Assembly (NCBI GenBank): GCA_002425705.1
Contig: DIMT01000036.1
Span: 1-14,336, forward strand
Source of the DNA: Firmicutes bacterium UBA5559
GTDB taxonomy: Bacteria; Bacillota; Clostridia; Peptostreptococcales; Anaerovoracaceae
DNA length: 14,336 bases
Direction: 5' to 3'
The position numbers and the translations under genes are program-made. Position 1 is the first letter of the stretch. Each line of letters begins with the position of its first letter. The notes under the pieces were generated by a model that was given only the letters and a program-made list of their open reading frames with translations, was not told the DNA's origin and ran no database searches. This document shows, piece by piece, positions 1 through 7,621 of the stretch.

Positions 1-719
1 TGACGGTAGATGAGCTTCCTGCATCCTCCAGAAGGTATCCATACGTAGGATTTAAACCGGATCGGGAAGTGGGCAAAGAAATCCTTACCGTAGAAAATCT
101 ATCCAAAACCATTGATGGAGTAAAAATCCTGGATAACATCAGCTTCCGGGTCAACAAGGATGATAAAATCGCCTTCGTCGGCGAAAATGAAATTGCCAAC
201 ACCACTCTCTTCAAAATCCTGATGGAAGAAATGGAACCGGACGAAGGCTCCTTCAAATGGGGAATCAGCACTTCCCGCTCATATTTCCCCAGAGAAAACA
301 ATATTTTCTTTGAAGGCTGCCAGCTGGATCTGATCAAGTGGCTGGGGCAGTATACCGAAGAGACCACCGAGACTTTCATGAGGGGTTTCCTCGGTAAGAT
401 GCTCTTTTCCGGTGACGATGTATTCAAACCGGTGAATGTACTTTCCGGAGGAGAACGGGTCCGGTGCATGCTTTCCCGAATGATGCTCTTCGGATCCAAC
501 GTCCTGATTCTGGATCAGCCTACCAATCATCTGGACCTGGAATCCATCACTGCCCTCAATGACGGACTGATCGAGTTCAAGGGAATCCTTCTCTTTGCTT
601 CCCATGACCATGAATTCATCCAGACTACCGCCAACCGAATCATGGAAATCTATGAGGACGGACATATGGTGGATAAGGTCTGTACCTACGATGAATTTGT
701 TGCTGAATTCGGGAAATAG
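1..719 (+). CDS. ABC-F family ATPase, YkpA/YbiT-like, C-terminal part (5' end outside window)
   Basis: The frame is open from base 3, giving 238 visible residues, so the GTG at 69 is not the true start. The first residues (LPASSRRYPYVGF, bases 15-53) are the linker that precedes the second ATPase domain in YkpA-like proteins. ABC-F proteins are soluble paired-ATPase proteins that act on ribosomes or translation. Counting from the GTG at 69, the second domain has a degenerate Walker A (GENEIANTT, 38-46, with Asn44 where Lys is usual), the signature LSGGER (125-130), a Walker B ending LILDQPTNHLD with Gln150 in place of the catalytic Glu, and the switch His179. As I recall it, Bacillus YkpA also lacks the Walker A lysine here but keeps the Glu. 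The C-terminus ends soon after the YDEF motif and seems slightly short. No strong terminator follows. Family assignment is firm; the specific role is unknown. Confidence 0.9.
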   Translation, partial: TVDELPASSRRYPYVGFKPDREVGKEILTVENLSKTIDGVKILDNISFRVNKDDKIAFVGENEIANTTLFKILMEEMEPDEGSFKWGISTSRSYFPRENNIFFEGCQLDLIKWLGQYTEETTETFMRGFLGKMLFSGDDVFKPVNVLSGGERVRCMLSRMMLFGSNVLILDQPTNHLDLESITALNDGLIEFKGILLFASHDHEFIQTTANRIMEIYEDGHMVDKVCTYDEFVAEFGK

Positions 720-777
720 CAATCTTTTTCAGAATATTGCAACTTCGCATTTTAGCCACTTTTAAGGTTGATTGATA

Positions 778-806
778 TTGACTAAAATTTTACAAAGTGC
801 TATATT
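778..806 (+). promoter_or_regulatory. Sigma-A promoter of the glutamate dehydrogenase gene
   Basis: TTGACT at 778-783 and TATATT at 801-806 are separated by exactly 17 bases, close to the vegetative consensus. The predicted start near 813 gives a leader of about 54 bases, ending in the ribosome site AGAGGAG (854-860), six bases before the ATG at 867. No GG-N10-GC sigma-54 signature was seen in this gap. The 720-777 stretch is AT-rich and has no convincing terminator for the ABC-F gene. Confidence 0.75.
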
Positions 807-866
807 TGACATGAGGTAATCCACTTTATTTTAATCAAATCAATATAATTAAAAGAGGAGAGAAAA

Positions 867-2213
867 ATGGCTAAAATTGTTGAGCAATACATTGATATTG
901 CTAAGAAAAGAAATCCTGGCGAACCTGAGTTCCATCAGACTATCGAAGAAGTACTGACTTCCCTGGAGCCTGTTCTTGAAAAGCATCCCGAATACGTAGA
1001 AGCCGGCCTGATCGAAAGACTGATCGAGCCCGAAAGAGGAATCAGCTTCCGTGTTACATGGGTGGATGATGCAGGAAAAGTCCAGGTAAACAGAGGTTAT
1101 AGATACCAGTTCAACAGCGCTCTGGGACCTTACAAAGGCGGACTTCGGTTTGCTCCCAACGTAAACCCCAGCGTTATCAAGTTCCTCGGATTTGAACAGA
1201 TTTTCAAAAACAGCCTGACCGGTCTGCCTATCGGCGGAGGCAAGGGTGGCGCTGATTTCGATCCCAACGGAAAATCTGATGCAGAAGTTATGCGATTCTG
1301 CCAGGCTTTCATGACTGAATTATATCGACACATCGGACCCAACACAGACGTTCCTGCCGGGGACCTGGGTGTTGGTGCCAGAGAAATTGGATACCTCTTC
1401 GGACAGTACAAGAGAATCGTTGACCGATACGAAGGCGTTCTGACCGGAAAAGGTCTGGCTTACGGCGGGCTGAACGGAAGATCCGAAGCTACCGGTTTTG
1501 GTATCGTATACTATGCTGACTGCATGCTGAAGGCTAATGGCGAAACCATGAAAGACAAGAAAGTCGTTCTGTCCGGTTTCGGAAACGTTACCTGGGGTAC
1601 TGCACTGAAGCTTCAGGAACTGGGCGCTAAGGTCATCACCATCTCCGGACCGGATGGATACATCCTGGACGAAGAAGGCATCTGCACCGACGAAAAAATT
1701 GAATACATGCTTGACCTGCGATCCAGCGGCAAGAACATCTGCGCACCTTATGCAGAAAAATTCCCCAATGCCAAGTTCTTCCCCGGCGAAAAGCCCTGGG
1801 GCGTAAAGGCAGACCTGTACATTCCTTGCGCGATGCAGAACGACATCCACTTAGAGCATGCTAAAATGATCGTTGAAAGCGGAGCTAAGTTCCTTTGTGA
1901 AGGCGCTAACATGCCTTGCACCAACGAAGCTGTTGAGTATATGATGGAACATGGCGTAATCGTCGGACCTTCCAAGGCTGCCAACGCCGGCGGCGTTGCC
2001 TGCTCCTGCATCGAAATGGGTCAGAATGCCGGACATGCTGTATTCTCCCCCGAACAGGTTCATGCTCAGCTCAAGCAGATCATGATCAACATTCACGACA
2101 GCTGTGCTGCTGCTTCCCACGAATACGGCCTGGGTTACAACTTAGTTGCTGGCGCCAACATTGCCGGATTCAAGAAGATCGCTGAAGCTATGATGGCTCA
2201 GGGCATGGTATAA
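867..2213 (+). CDS. gdhA: Glutamate dehydrogenase, hexameric, probably NAD-specific
   Basis: This cytoplasmic enzyme interconverts glutamate with 2-oxoglutarate and ammonium. The 448-residue length is normal for the small hexameric family. Seen in the sequence: substrate and catalytic lysines Lys90 (GPYKGG), Lys114 and Lys126 (GGGKGG), the catalytic Asp166 (PAGDLG), and the Rossmann loop GFGNV from 237. By eye the protein follows Clostridium symbiosum GDH almost to the end (AMMAQG near the C-terminus). Residues reported to set NAD over NADP preference there (Phe238, Pro262, Asp263) are all present at the same numbers, which argues for NAD and thus a catabolic, glutamate-oxidising role. The ATG at 867 is chosen because AGAGGAG lies six bases upstream. 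It has its own sigma-A promoter and a terminator, so it is a single-gene unit. Cofactor preference is an inference; family identity is not in doubt. Confidence 0.96.
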   Translation: MAKIVEQYIDIAKKRNPGEPEFHQTIEEVLTSLEPVLEKHPEYVEAGLIERLIEPERGISFRVTWVDDAGKVQVNRGYRYQFNSALGPYKGGLRFAPNVNPSVIKFLGFEQIFKNSLTGLPIGGGKGGADFDPNGKSDAEVMRFCQAFMTELYRHIGPNTDVPAGDLGVGAREIGYLFGQYKRIVDRYEGVLTGKGLAYGGLNGRSEATGFGIVYYADCMLKANGETMKDKKVVLSGFGNVTWGTALKLQELGAKVITISGPDGYILDEEGICTDEKIEYMLDLRSSGKNICAPYAEKFPNAKFFPGEKPWGVKADLYIPCAMQNDIHLEHAKMIVESGAKFLCEGANMPCTNEAVEYMMEHGVIVGPSKAANAGGVACSCIEMGQNAGHAVFSPEQVHAQLKQIMINIHDSCAAASHEYGLGYNLVAGANIAGFKKIAEAMMAQGMV

Positions 2214-2247
2214 AAATACTCCAATATAAAATCAGATTATACAAACT

Positions 2248-2272
2248 TCAGGGTACCCGATGGGTACCCTGA
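2248..2272. terminator. Hairpin terminator between convergent gdhA and addA
   Basis: A perfect 11-base stem (TCAGGGTACCC pairing with GGGTACCCTGA) closes a three-base GAT loop. On the + strand it is followed by TTCTATTA, a modest T-rich tail, 34 bases after the gdhA stop. addA converges from the right and ends at 2310, so the same hairpin may serve both genes, though the tail on the - strand is weaker. Confidence 0.75.
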
Positions 2273-2309
2273 TTCTATTATGTAATCGGTAGTTCCTTAA
2301 GATTGTTAT

Positions 2310-5300
2310 TTACTCAACCTGCAGTTCCCGGTCCGCACCGAAAAGGTAAAGAAAGCTCTCTTTGACCTTCCTGCCCGTGGTTTCTTCCAGGGCTTCCCGG
2401 TACACGGCAAGCTGCTCCCCATATTGTTCACCGATGGAGGCCAGCTCCTGGAGGTTTTCCGGATTACGGATCACATTGGTCTTGTAATCCAAGAGGACCA
2501 GCTGATCCCCTTCCTGAAAATAGCAGTCAATGATCCCCTGAACCAAAACATCTTCCCCATTAACAGACCGAAGAAGGGTAAACGGCCTTTCCTTCTGCAA
2601 ATCGGGAGACAGAAGAGCTCGTTGACCAATCGGGGACTGGAAGAATCTCAGAATTTTTTCTTTTGGTATAAAGTCTCGTTCTTCTCTTGTGATGATCTGC
2701 CGTTCTTCCAGCCAGTCCAGCTGTTGATCCAGATATCGTTCCAAGCCCTCAATGGCTCCATCCGTATAGAAAAGAGCGGCTTTCCCGAAATCCAGCCGCA
2801 TCATAAAATCGTGGATCAGGGTTCCTTTTTCTGCTGGCGTAAGGTCCCGCTGACCCAATTCGAAGAGAGGTGCCTTTAAAGGTTCCCGCCCGCTTCTCGT
2901 GCCCCTGAGGGACAGGGACTTCTGATTCAGCTCTGTTACCGTTACTTTGGTTTTCTGATTGACCGCTTCCTCATAGGGGTATCGATAGCTCAGCCTTCTT
3001 TCTATCTCCCGGTACAGGGTCTCCTCTTTCGATTGGTGATGATGATTTGAATTCTTTCCGCTTCCCTTCAGAATCCTTCGGATATTGTCTCCCTGGGGAC
3101 TGGCCTTAACTGCCAGCGGGGTAATCTCCTGAATCTTGTGATAAACCGGCTGTATGGAGCTATCCGCTAATGCCGGCAGCAGGATTTCCAGGTAGGAGGA
3201 TGCTGCCATCAGATCTCCGGCTTCCAGGGAGTCCACTTTTTCTCTGGTTTTTTCCAGATCCGCAACGGTACCCAAAAGAATCAGCTTATCCATAGCCCTG
3301 GTAAAAGCCACATAAAGGATACGGATTTCCTCTTCCATATCCGTCATCCTATCTTTCCTCCGAATCATGTTCTGGATCAGAGTCTTTCGGAAATATTTCC
3401 GGTTCGTCTCCACCAGGCTGAGGGAAATACCCAGGTCCTTATGGATGTCCATGTGGGAAGATTCGCCGGACAGGCGGAACTTCTTGCCCAGGCCAGCCAC
3501 CAGAACCACCGGAAATTCGAGTCCCTTGCTCTTATGGATGGTCATGATCCGGATCACATCATCATTTTCAGAAACCAAGCTGATCTGGCCAGCACGAACT
3601 TTTTTATCCCGGATGGCATCGATGTATCCGATGAAATTATATAAGCCCTTCCCGCTTCCCTGCCGAAACTGCACACACCGGTCTACCAGGAGGCGAAGAT
3701 TCGCCTGCCTTTGGGTACCACCGGGCAAGGCGCCAGAATAAAGATAATAGCCTGTTTCCGTCATCAGCTTCCAGACAAATTCATCCAAAGCCATGGAACG
3801 GGACAACCTTTGCCACCCCTCAATCGTCGTGATAGCCTTTTGCCCTTTGATCCAGAGTGGAGTTTGATCCCCATCTTCCAGGAATCCCTTAAGGGCGTCA
3901 AAAAAGCTCCCCTTCTTCCGCCGGATCCGGATTTCAGCCAATTCATTGAGAGAAAAACTGAAGATTGGGGAATGAAGGACAGAAACCAGAGGAACATCTT
4001 GCCTCTTATTATCGATGATCCGAAGCAAATTCATCATCAGGCCAATTTCAATGGTATCAAAATAGCCGTCTCCATCCTCCACATGGGCAGGAAGGTTTTC
4101 CTGAATCAGCACCTGACGGAATTTATCCGCATAATTTCGGGTTGCCCGCATCAGAATGACGATATCCTTTTTCCCGATTACCCGTTCCTGATTCTTACGA
4201 TGGTCGTAGATGGGCTTTCCGATTTGCTCCCGAATCAATTCAGCCGCGACATGAGCTTCCAGCTCCGCCCGCTTCAGCTCTTCCAGTTCTTCCGGAAGTT
4301 CCTCTTCCTCTTCCAGATGTTCATCCAGGATGTGAAGTTCAGCAGGGTGATCCAGTTCTCCCTCGTAAGAGACCCCCTGGTACAAGGCTGCTTCCTCATC
4401 GTAGCCCTCCATGATTTGAGAAAACACCTGATTAACGGAACAAATGACATTTCCTTTGCTCCTGAAATTCTGATTCAGGTCGATGACCTCTTCCCGTGGA
4501 TCCAGACCCTTCCGAAACCGATGATATTTTTCCATAAAGATTTCCGGCTCCGCCAGCCGAAATTTATAAATGCTCTGCTTGACATCTCCCACCATAAAGA
4601 GGTTGTCTCCCCGCTGTATGCGGCTAATCAGAGCTTCCTGAAGCAAATTGCTGTCCTGGTATTCATCGATGAAGATATATTGAAAACGGCTTCTATATTC
4701 TTCAGCTGCCTGGTCATTACGGAGAATCTGTAAGGCAAAATGCTCAATATCGCTGAAATCCACAAGGTTCTTTTCTCTTTTTTTCTCTTGAAAGATGACA
4801 TGGAACTGAATCATCAATTCCCGGAAAACTCTGGTCATGGGATGGGTTTCCCGAATGTCCTCAAGATGTTCCTTCAGAGATCTGCCTCCGGTTATCTTCC
4901 GAACTGCTTTTACATAATCCTTCCCACGATTTCGAATCTTGTCTACCCTGGGTTTGATGTCTTCATAGATTTCTTTATTCTCTTTTTTTACAACGAACCG
5001 TTGATAACTGATCTCCTCCGTCAGAGCCAGCGCTTCCTGAAGGTCCTGTGCGTCCATCTTCTCCTTCAGTTCCAGAATCAGCCTCCGGTCTTCTTCTGCC
5101 TTTTGAAGGAGCTCCGGTATACCGGCTTCCTCCAGAATATCACAGACCCGGCTGAATGAACGGATTGCCAGGTTCATGGATCGGTCCATGCTTCTTCTGA
5201 TTTCTTCTGCCAGAAGGCTGCTTTGGAACTCCTCCGGTTCGGCCAGCAGTCTTTCAATGGAGGAATCAAGCCAATCAAAGGGATCCGGTATGCTCATGAC

Positions 5301-5837
5301 GGCTGTATAAGCCTTGTCAATCATAGCCTTCACGCCGCTTTCCGTCTTCCCTCCCGCATAGCGATTGAGAAAATCCAGGAACTCAGAATCCTCTTCCTGA
5401 AATCTGCATTCAAATAGTTCCTCAATGGACTCGGCTTTCAGCAGGATGCTCTCAGCTTCATCACAAATCCGAAATCCAGGTTCGATGGGCAGTATGTAAA
5501 AGTACCTTCGAATTACCTCCAGAGCGAAGGAATGGAAGGTACTGATGTTGGCCTTATATAACTGATTAAGCTGCTGCCTTAAAAAAGCCGGGTCTTCCCC
5601 GCCCCCTGATTCCAGTTCCCGAATAAGGCTTCTGGTTATCTTTTCTTTCATTTCTGCTGCTGCCGCATTGGTAAAGGTCACCACCAGCAGGGAATCCACC
5701 GGAACCCGGTGATTGATAATCAATTCTTTGATCCGTTCCACCAGAACAGCCGTTTTTCCCGATCCGGCAGCGGCAGCCACCAGCAAAGTCTTATTTCTTT
5801 CCGAGATAGCCTTCTGTTGTCTTTCCGTCCATTTCAT
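2310..5837 (-). CDS. addA: AddA: ATP-dependent helicase/nuclease subunit A
   Basis: AddA is the UvrD-like helicase plus nuclease subunit of AddAB, which resects double-strand DNA ends for RecA-dependent repair. The 1175 residues fit the family (about 1200). Motifs in order: Q/Walker A region with AAAGSGKT at 22-29 (Lys28), motif Ia VTFTNAAAAEM (53-63), STFHSF (99-104), Walker B FIDEYQDS (389-396), GDVKQSIYKFR (417-427), NQNFRS (455-460), TIHKSKGLEF (766-775), LYVAFTRAMDKL (841-852). The C-terminal RecB-type nuclease has GTLIH (His1009), GIIDCYF (Asp1104) and LLDYKT (Asp1117, Lys1119), so both active sites look intact. Its ATG overlaps the TGA of the upstream flippase gene (ATGA), and GGGAGG lies about eight bases before the start. 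The usual partner gene addB is not adjacent. It ends facing gdhA. Confidence 0.96.
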   Translation of the reverse strand: MKWTERQQKAISERNKTLLVAAAAGSGKTAVLVERIKELIINHRVPVDSLLVVTFTNAAAAEMKEKITRSLIRELESGGGEDPAFLRQQLNQLYKANISTFHSFALEVIRRYFYILPIEPGFRICDEAESILLKAESIEELFECRFQEEDSEFLDFLNRYAGGKTESGVKAMIDKAYTAVMSIPDPFDWLDSSIERLLAEPEEFQSSLLAEEIRRSMDRSMNLAIRSFSRVCDILEEAGIPELLQKAEEDRRLILELKEKMDAQDLQEALALTEEISYQRFVVKKENKEIYEDIKPRVDKIRNRGKDYVKAVRKITGGRSLKEHLEDIRETHPMTRVFRELMIQFHVIFQEKKREKNLVDFSDIEHFALQILRNDQAAEEYRSRFQYIFIDEYQDSNLLQEALISRIQRGDNLFMVGDVKQSIYKFRLAEPEIFMEKYHRFRKGLDPREEVIDLNQNFRSKGNVICSVNQVFSQIMEGYDEEAALYQGVSYEGELDHPAELHILDEHLEEEEELPEELEELKRAELEAHVAAELIREQIGKPIYDHRKNQERVIGKKDIVILMRATRNYADKFRQVLIQENLPAHVEDGDGYFDTIEIGLMMNLLRIIDNKRQDVPLVSVLHSPIFSFSLNELAEIRIRRKKGSFFDALKGFLEDGDQTPLWIKGQKAITTIEGWQRLSRSMALDEFVWKLMTETGYYLYSGALPGGTQRQANLRLLVDRCVQFRQGSGKGLYNFIGYIDAIRDKKVRAGQISLVSENDDVIRIMTIHKSKGLEFPVVLVAGLGKKFRLSGESSHMDIHKDLGISLSLVETNRKYFRKTLIQNMIRRKDRMTDMEEEIRILYVAFTRAMDKLILLGTVADLEKTREKVDSLEAGDLMAASSYLEILLPALADSSIQPVYHKIQEITPLAVKASPQGDNIRRILKGSGKNSNHHHQSKEETLYREIERRLSYRYPYEEAVNQKTKVTVTELNQKSLSLRGTRSGREPLKAPLFELGQRDLTPAEKGTLIHDFMMRLDFGKAALFYTDGAIEGLERYLDQQLDWLEERQIITREERDFIPKEKILRFFQSPIGQRALLSPDLQKERPFTLLRSVNGEDVLVQGIIDCYFQEGDQLVLLDYKTNVIRNPENLQELASIGEQYGEQLAVYREALEETTGRKVKESFLYLFGADRELQVE

Positions 5838-7453
5838 ATTCGATCCTCCCGAATCAAACGGAGTTTGATCAATAAGCGTTCCAGTTTTTCTCCTTTGGGA
5901 AGCAGCCTGATTTCGTGGGGGCTGATGGCCCGAATCCGGATCAGCAGGATTCCATACACCGCTGCTCCTGCTCCTACTGCCAGTAGGGTGGCGATGCTGT
6001 TGCCCAGTATACCTGCCGTCATTTTATATAAGCCCACTACCAGAAGAAACATGATTGCTCCGGCAGCTAAAGGTTTCCAAACGGATAATTTCTGATCGAA
6101 CCGGATGCCAGTCAGCTTTCGTACAGCGAAAAGATTAAAAAGCCCGATAGCTGCAAACCCCAGGGAACTGCCTATGGCAGCACCTTCTATGTTCAGGGAG
6201 GGTATGCCGGTCAGGATGTAGGTAGAGATGGTTTTAACCACCAACCCGGCAAGAAGGCCGTAGACGGCTACTCCGGGATGGCCAAGCCCCTGCAGGATCC
6301 CGGCCATGGCCTGGGCGATGCAGAGGAAAATAACCCCTGTCGCCAGCAGGAACAAACTTCTGGAAGCACTAACAGCACTTGCCTCCTGCAAAGGGTACAA
6401 AAGAGTCATGATGGGCTCTGAAAGAGCCATCAAACCGAAACTGCAAGGTACACCGATGATCATGGCTGTCCGAAGCCCCAGTCTGATATTGACTTCCAGG
6501 AAATCCCGGTCTCCGATGCTGTTGGCAGCCGCAATGGCAGGAACCATGCTCAGGGCCATGCTCAAAGCCAGGGCCATGGGAAGGTTTATGACTGGGCCCG
6601 CCATGCCGGTCAGCTGGCCATAAAGGGCATTAGCCTCCTCCGGACTGAATCCGGTAGCCTGCATCCTTGTCATGACCACAAGAACATCCACGATATTCAT
6701 CATAGGAAGTATCGAAACACCAATGGTGATCGGTACGGCAATCCAGGCCAGGGTCTTCAGAATTTTAGCAGAGCTCTCCCGATGCTTCGGGACTCCCTTC
6801 TCTTCGATTTCAGCCAGGATTCCCCTTCTTCTGCGGCTGTAAATCACCGCCAGAATCAGAACCCCTAAAATAGGCCCGACACTGGTACCAAAGGTTGCGC
6901 CTGCTGCTGCTGCTCCCAGCCCTTTGGGAATCAGTATGATGGCCAAAGTCAGCCCTATGGCCACTCTGGCCGCCTGTTCACCCAACTGGGAAACCGCTGT
7001 AGGTCCCATCTGCTGCATCCCCTGAAAATATCCGCGATAAACCGACATCAGCGGAACGAAGAGGAGGGCTGGAGCGATGGCCATCATAGCATATTTTGCT
7101 CCCGGATTTCCCAGCAGCTCCACCATGAACTCAGCTCCGAAAAAGAAGATAGCTGCTGCAAGGATGCCCAGCACGCCCATCAGGATGAAGGACAGGCGGA
7201 ATACCCGGTGGGCTTCTCCATAAGCCCCTTTCGCAATTCTCTCCGATGTCATTTTCGATATGGCAGCCGGTGCTCCGTTGGTAGAAAACACCAGCAAAAA
7301 TACGTAAATTGGGTATGCTGTCTGATAATAACCCATTCCTTCATCCCCGATGATATTTCCCAGGGGAATCCGGAACACGGCACCCATTACCTGAACCATC
7401 AGCCCGGCAATGCCCAGGATGGCGGCTCCTCTCAAAAAAGTCTTTTTGCTCAT
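5834..7453 (-). CDS. SpoVB/YtgP-type polysaccharide flippase (MVF/MOP superfamily)
   Basis: This is a 539-residue, highly hydrophobic membrane protein with enough hydrophobic stretches for about 14 transmembrane segments. It resembles SpoVB and YtgP/MurJ proteins, which move lipid-linked cell-wall or polysaccharide precursors across the membrane. Family features seen by eye are the N-terminal FLRGAAILGIAGL segment, the GDEGMGYYQTAYPIY stretch (about 36-50), the GAPAAISKM motif, and RGYFQGMQQMGPTAVSQ (about 139-155). A basic cytoplasmic loop (YSRRRR) follows near residue 205. The start at 7453 is supported by AGGGAG about 11 bases upstream. Its stop overlaps the addA start by four bases, so the two are co-transcribed and probably translationally coupled. 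It could be a sporulation-specific SpoVB or a housekeeping lipid II flippase; the sequence alone does not settle this. Confidence 0.88.
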   Translation of the reverse strand: MSKKTFLRGAAILGIAGLMVQVMGAVFRIPLGNIIGDEGMGYYQTAYPIYVFLLVFSTNGAPAAISKMTSERIAKGAYGEAHRVFRLSFILMGVLGILAAAIFFFGAEFMVELLGNPGAKYAMMAIAPALLFVPLMSVYRGYFQGMQQMGPTAVSQLGEQAARVAIGLTLAIILIPKGLGAAAAGATFGTSVGPILGVLILAVIYSRRRRGILAEIEEKGVPKHRESSAKILKTLAWIAVPITIGVSILPMMNIVDVLVVMTRMQATGFSPEEANALYGQLTGMAGPVINLPMALALSMALSMVPAIAAANSIGDRDFLEVNIRLGLRTAMIIGVPCSFGLMALSEPIMTLLYPLQEASAVSASRSLFLLATGVIFLCIAQAMAGILQGLGHPGVAVYGLLAGLVVKTISTYILTGIPSLNIEGAAIGSSLGFAAIGLFNLFAVRKLTGIRFDQKLSVWKPLAAGAIMFLLVVGLYKMTAGILGNSIATLLAVGAGAAVYGILLIRIRAISPHEIRLLPKGEKLERLLIKLRLIREDRI

Positions 7454-7503
7454 CTATTTCAATCTCCCTTTATGGTTTTCGATATTAATCTGCACTAAAG
7501 TTC

Positions 7504-7512
7504 ATTATACCA
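7504..7512 (-). promoter_or_regulatory. Extended -10 promoter for the flippase-addA operon
   Basis: On the - strand the bases read TGGTATAAT, a perfect TATAAT with the TGn extension. No good -35 box is visible 16-18 bases upstream, which is acceptable for extended -10 promoters. The predicted start near 7497 leaves a leader of about 44 bases to the ATG at 7453. Confidence 0.6.
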
Positions 7513-7527
7513 AAAAAAACCTTCTGC

Positions 7528-7544
7528 CGTATAGGTTTTATACG
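7528..7544. promoter_or_regulatory. Inverted repeat between divergent promoters, possible operator
   Basis: CGTATA (7528-7533) and TATACG (7539-7544) form a perfect 17-base dyad with a five-base centre. It lies between the two divergent extended -10 elements and covers the place of the -35 region of the gpmI promoter. A T-run follows on the + strand, but the stem is too AT-rich and short for a convincing terminator, and no gene upstream needs one there. Operator function is inferred from position only. Confidence 0.4.
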
Positions 7545-7551
7545 CTTTTTT

Positions 7552-7560
7552 TGATATAAT
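7552..7560 (+). promoter_or_regulatory. Extended -10 promoter for gpmI
   Basis: TGATATAAT is a perfect TATAAT preceded by the TGn extension. The sequence 17 bases upstream (TAGGTT) is a poor -35 box. The predicted start near 7567 gives a leader of about 55 bases before the chosen ATG at 7622. Confidence 0.65.
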
Positions 7561-7621
7561 TATCCAGTGTCATTCGGGGTATAAGTAAAAAAGAGATTTG
7601 AGATCAGAAATGAGGTACCAT

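Noticed and set aside
69..71. GTG at 69 as the true start of the ABC-F protein
   Set aside because: The frame is open to the left edge and encodes the conserved linker motif upstream, so the protein is cut by the window and not short.
719..740. GCAAT-N12-ATTGC after the ABC-F stop as a terminator
   Set aside because: Only five pairs with a large loop and no T-tract; too weak to call.
795..826. AAAGTG and CACTTT pair in the gdhA upstream region as a riboswitch or attenuator
   Set aside because: The left half lies in the promoter spacer, upstream of the predicted transcript start, so it cannot form an RNA hairpin, and no terminator follows.
1320..1850. Open frames antisense to gdhA
   Set aside because: They overlap a highly conserved coding region on the other strand and show no family features.
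3711..4733. A 340-codon open frame on the + strand inside addA
   Set aside because: It is antisense to intact addA helicase motifs, has a composition typical of a shadow frame and no ribosome site I could support.
7598..7621. TTG at 7598 or ATG at 7610 as the gpmI start
   Set aside because: The ATG at 7622 has GAGG at ideal spacing and yields a protein beginning just before the conserved DGYG motif, as in other family members.
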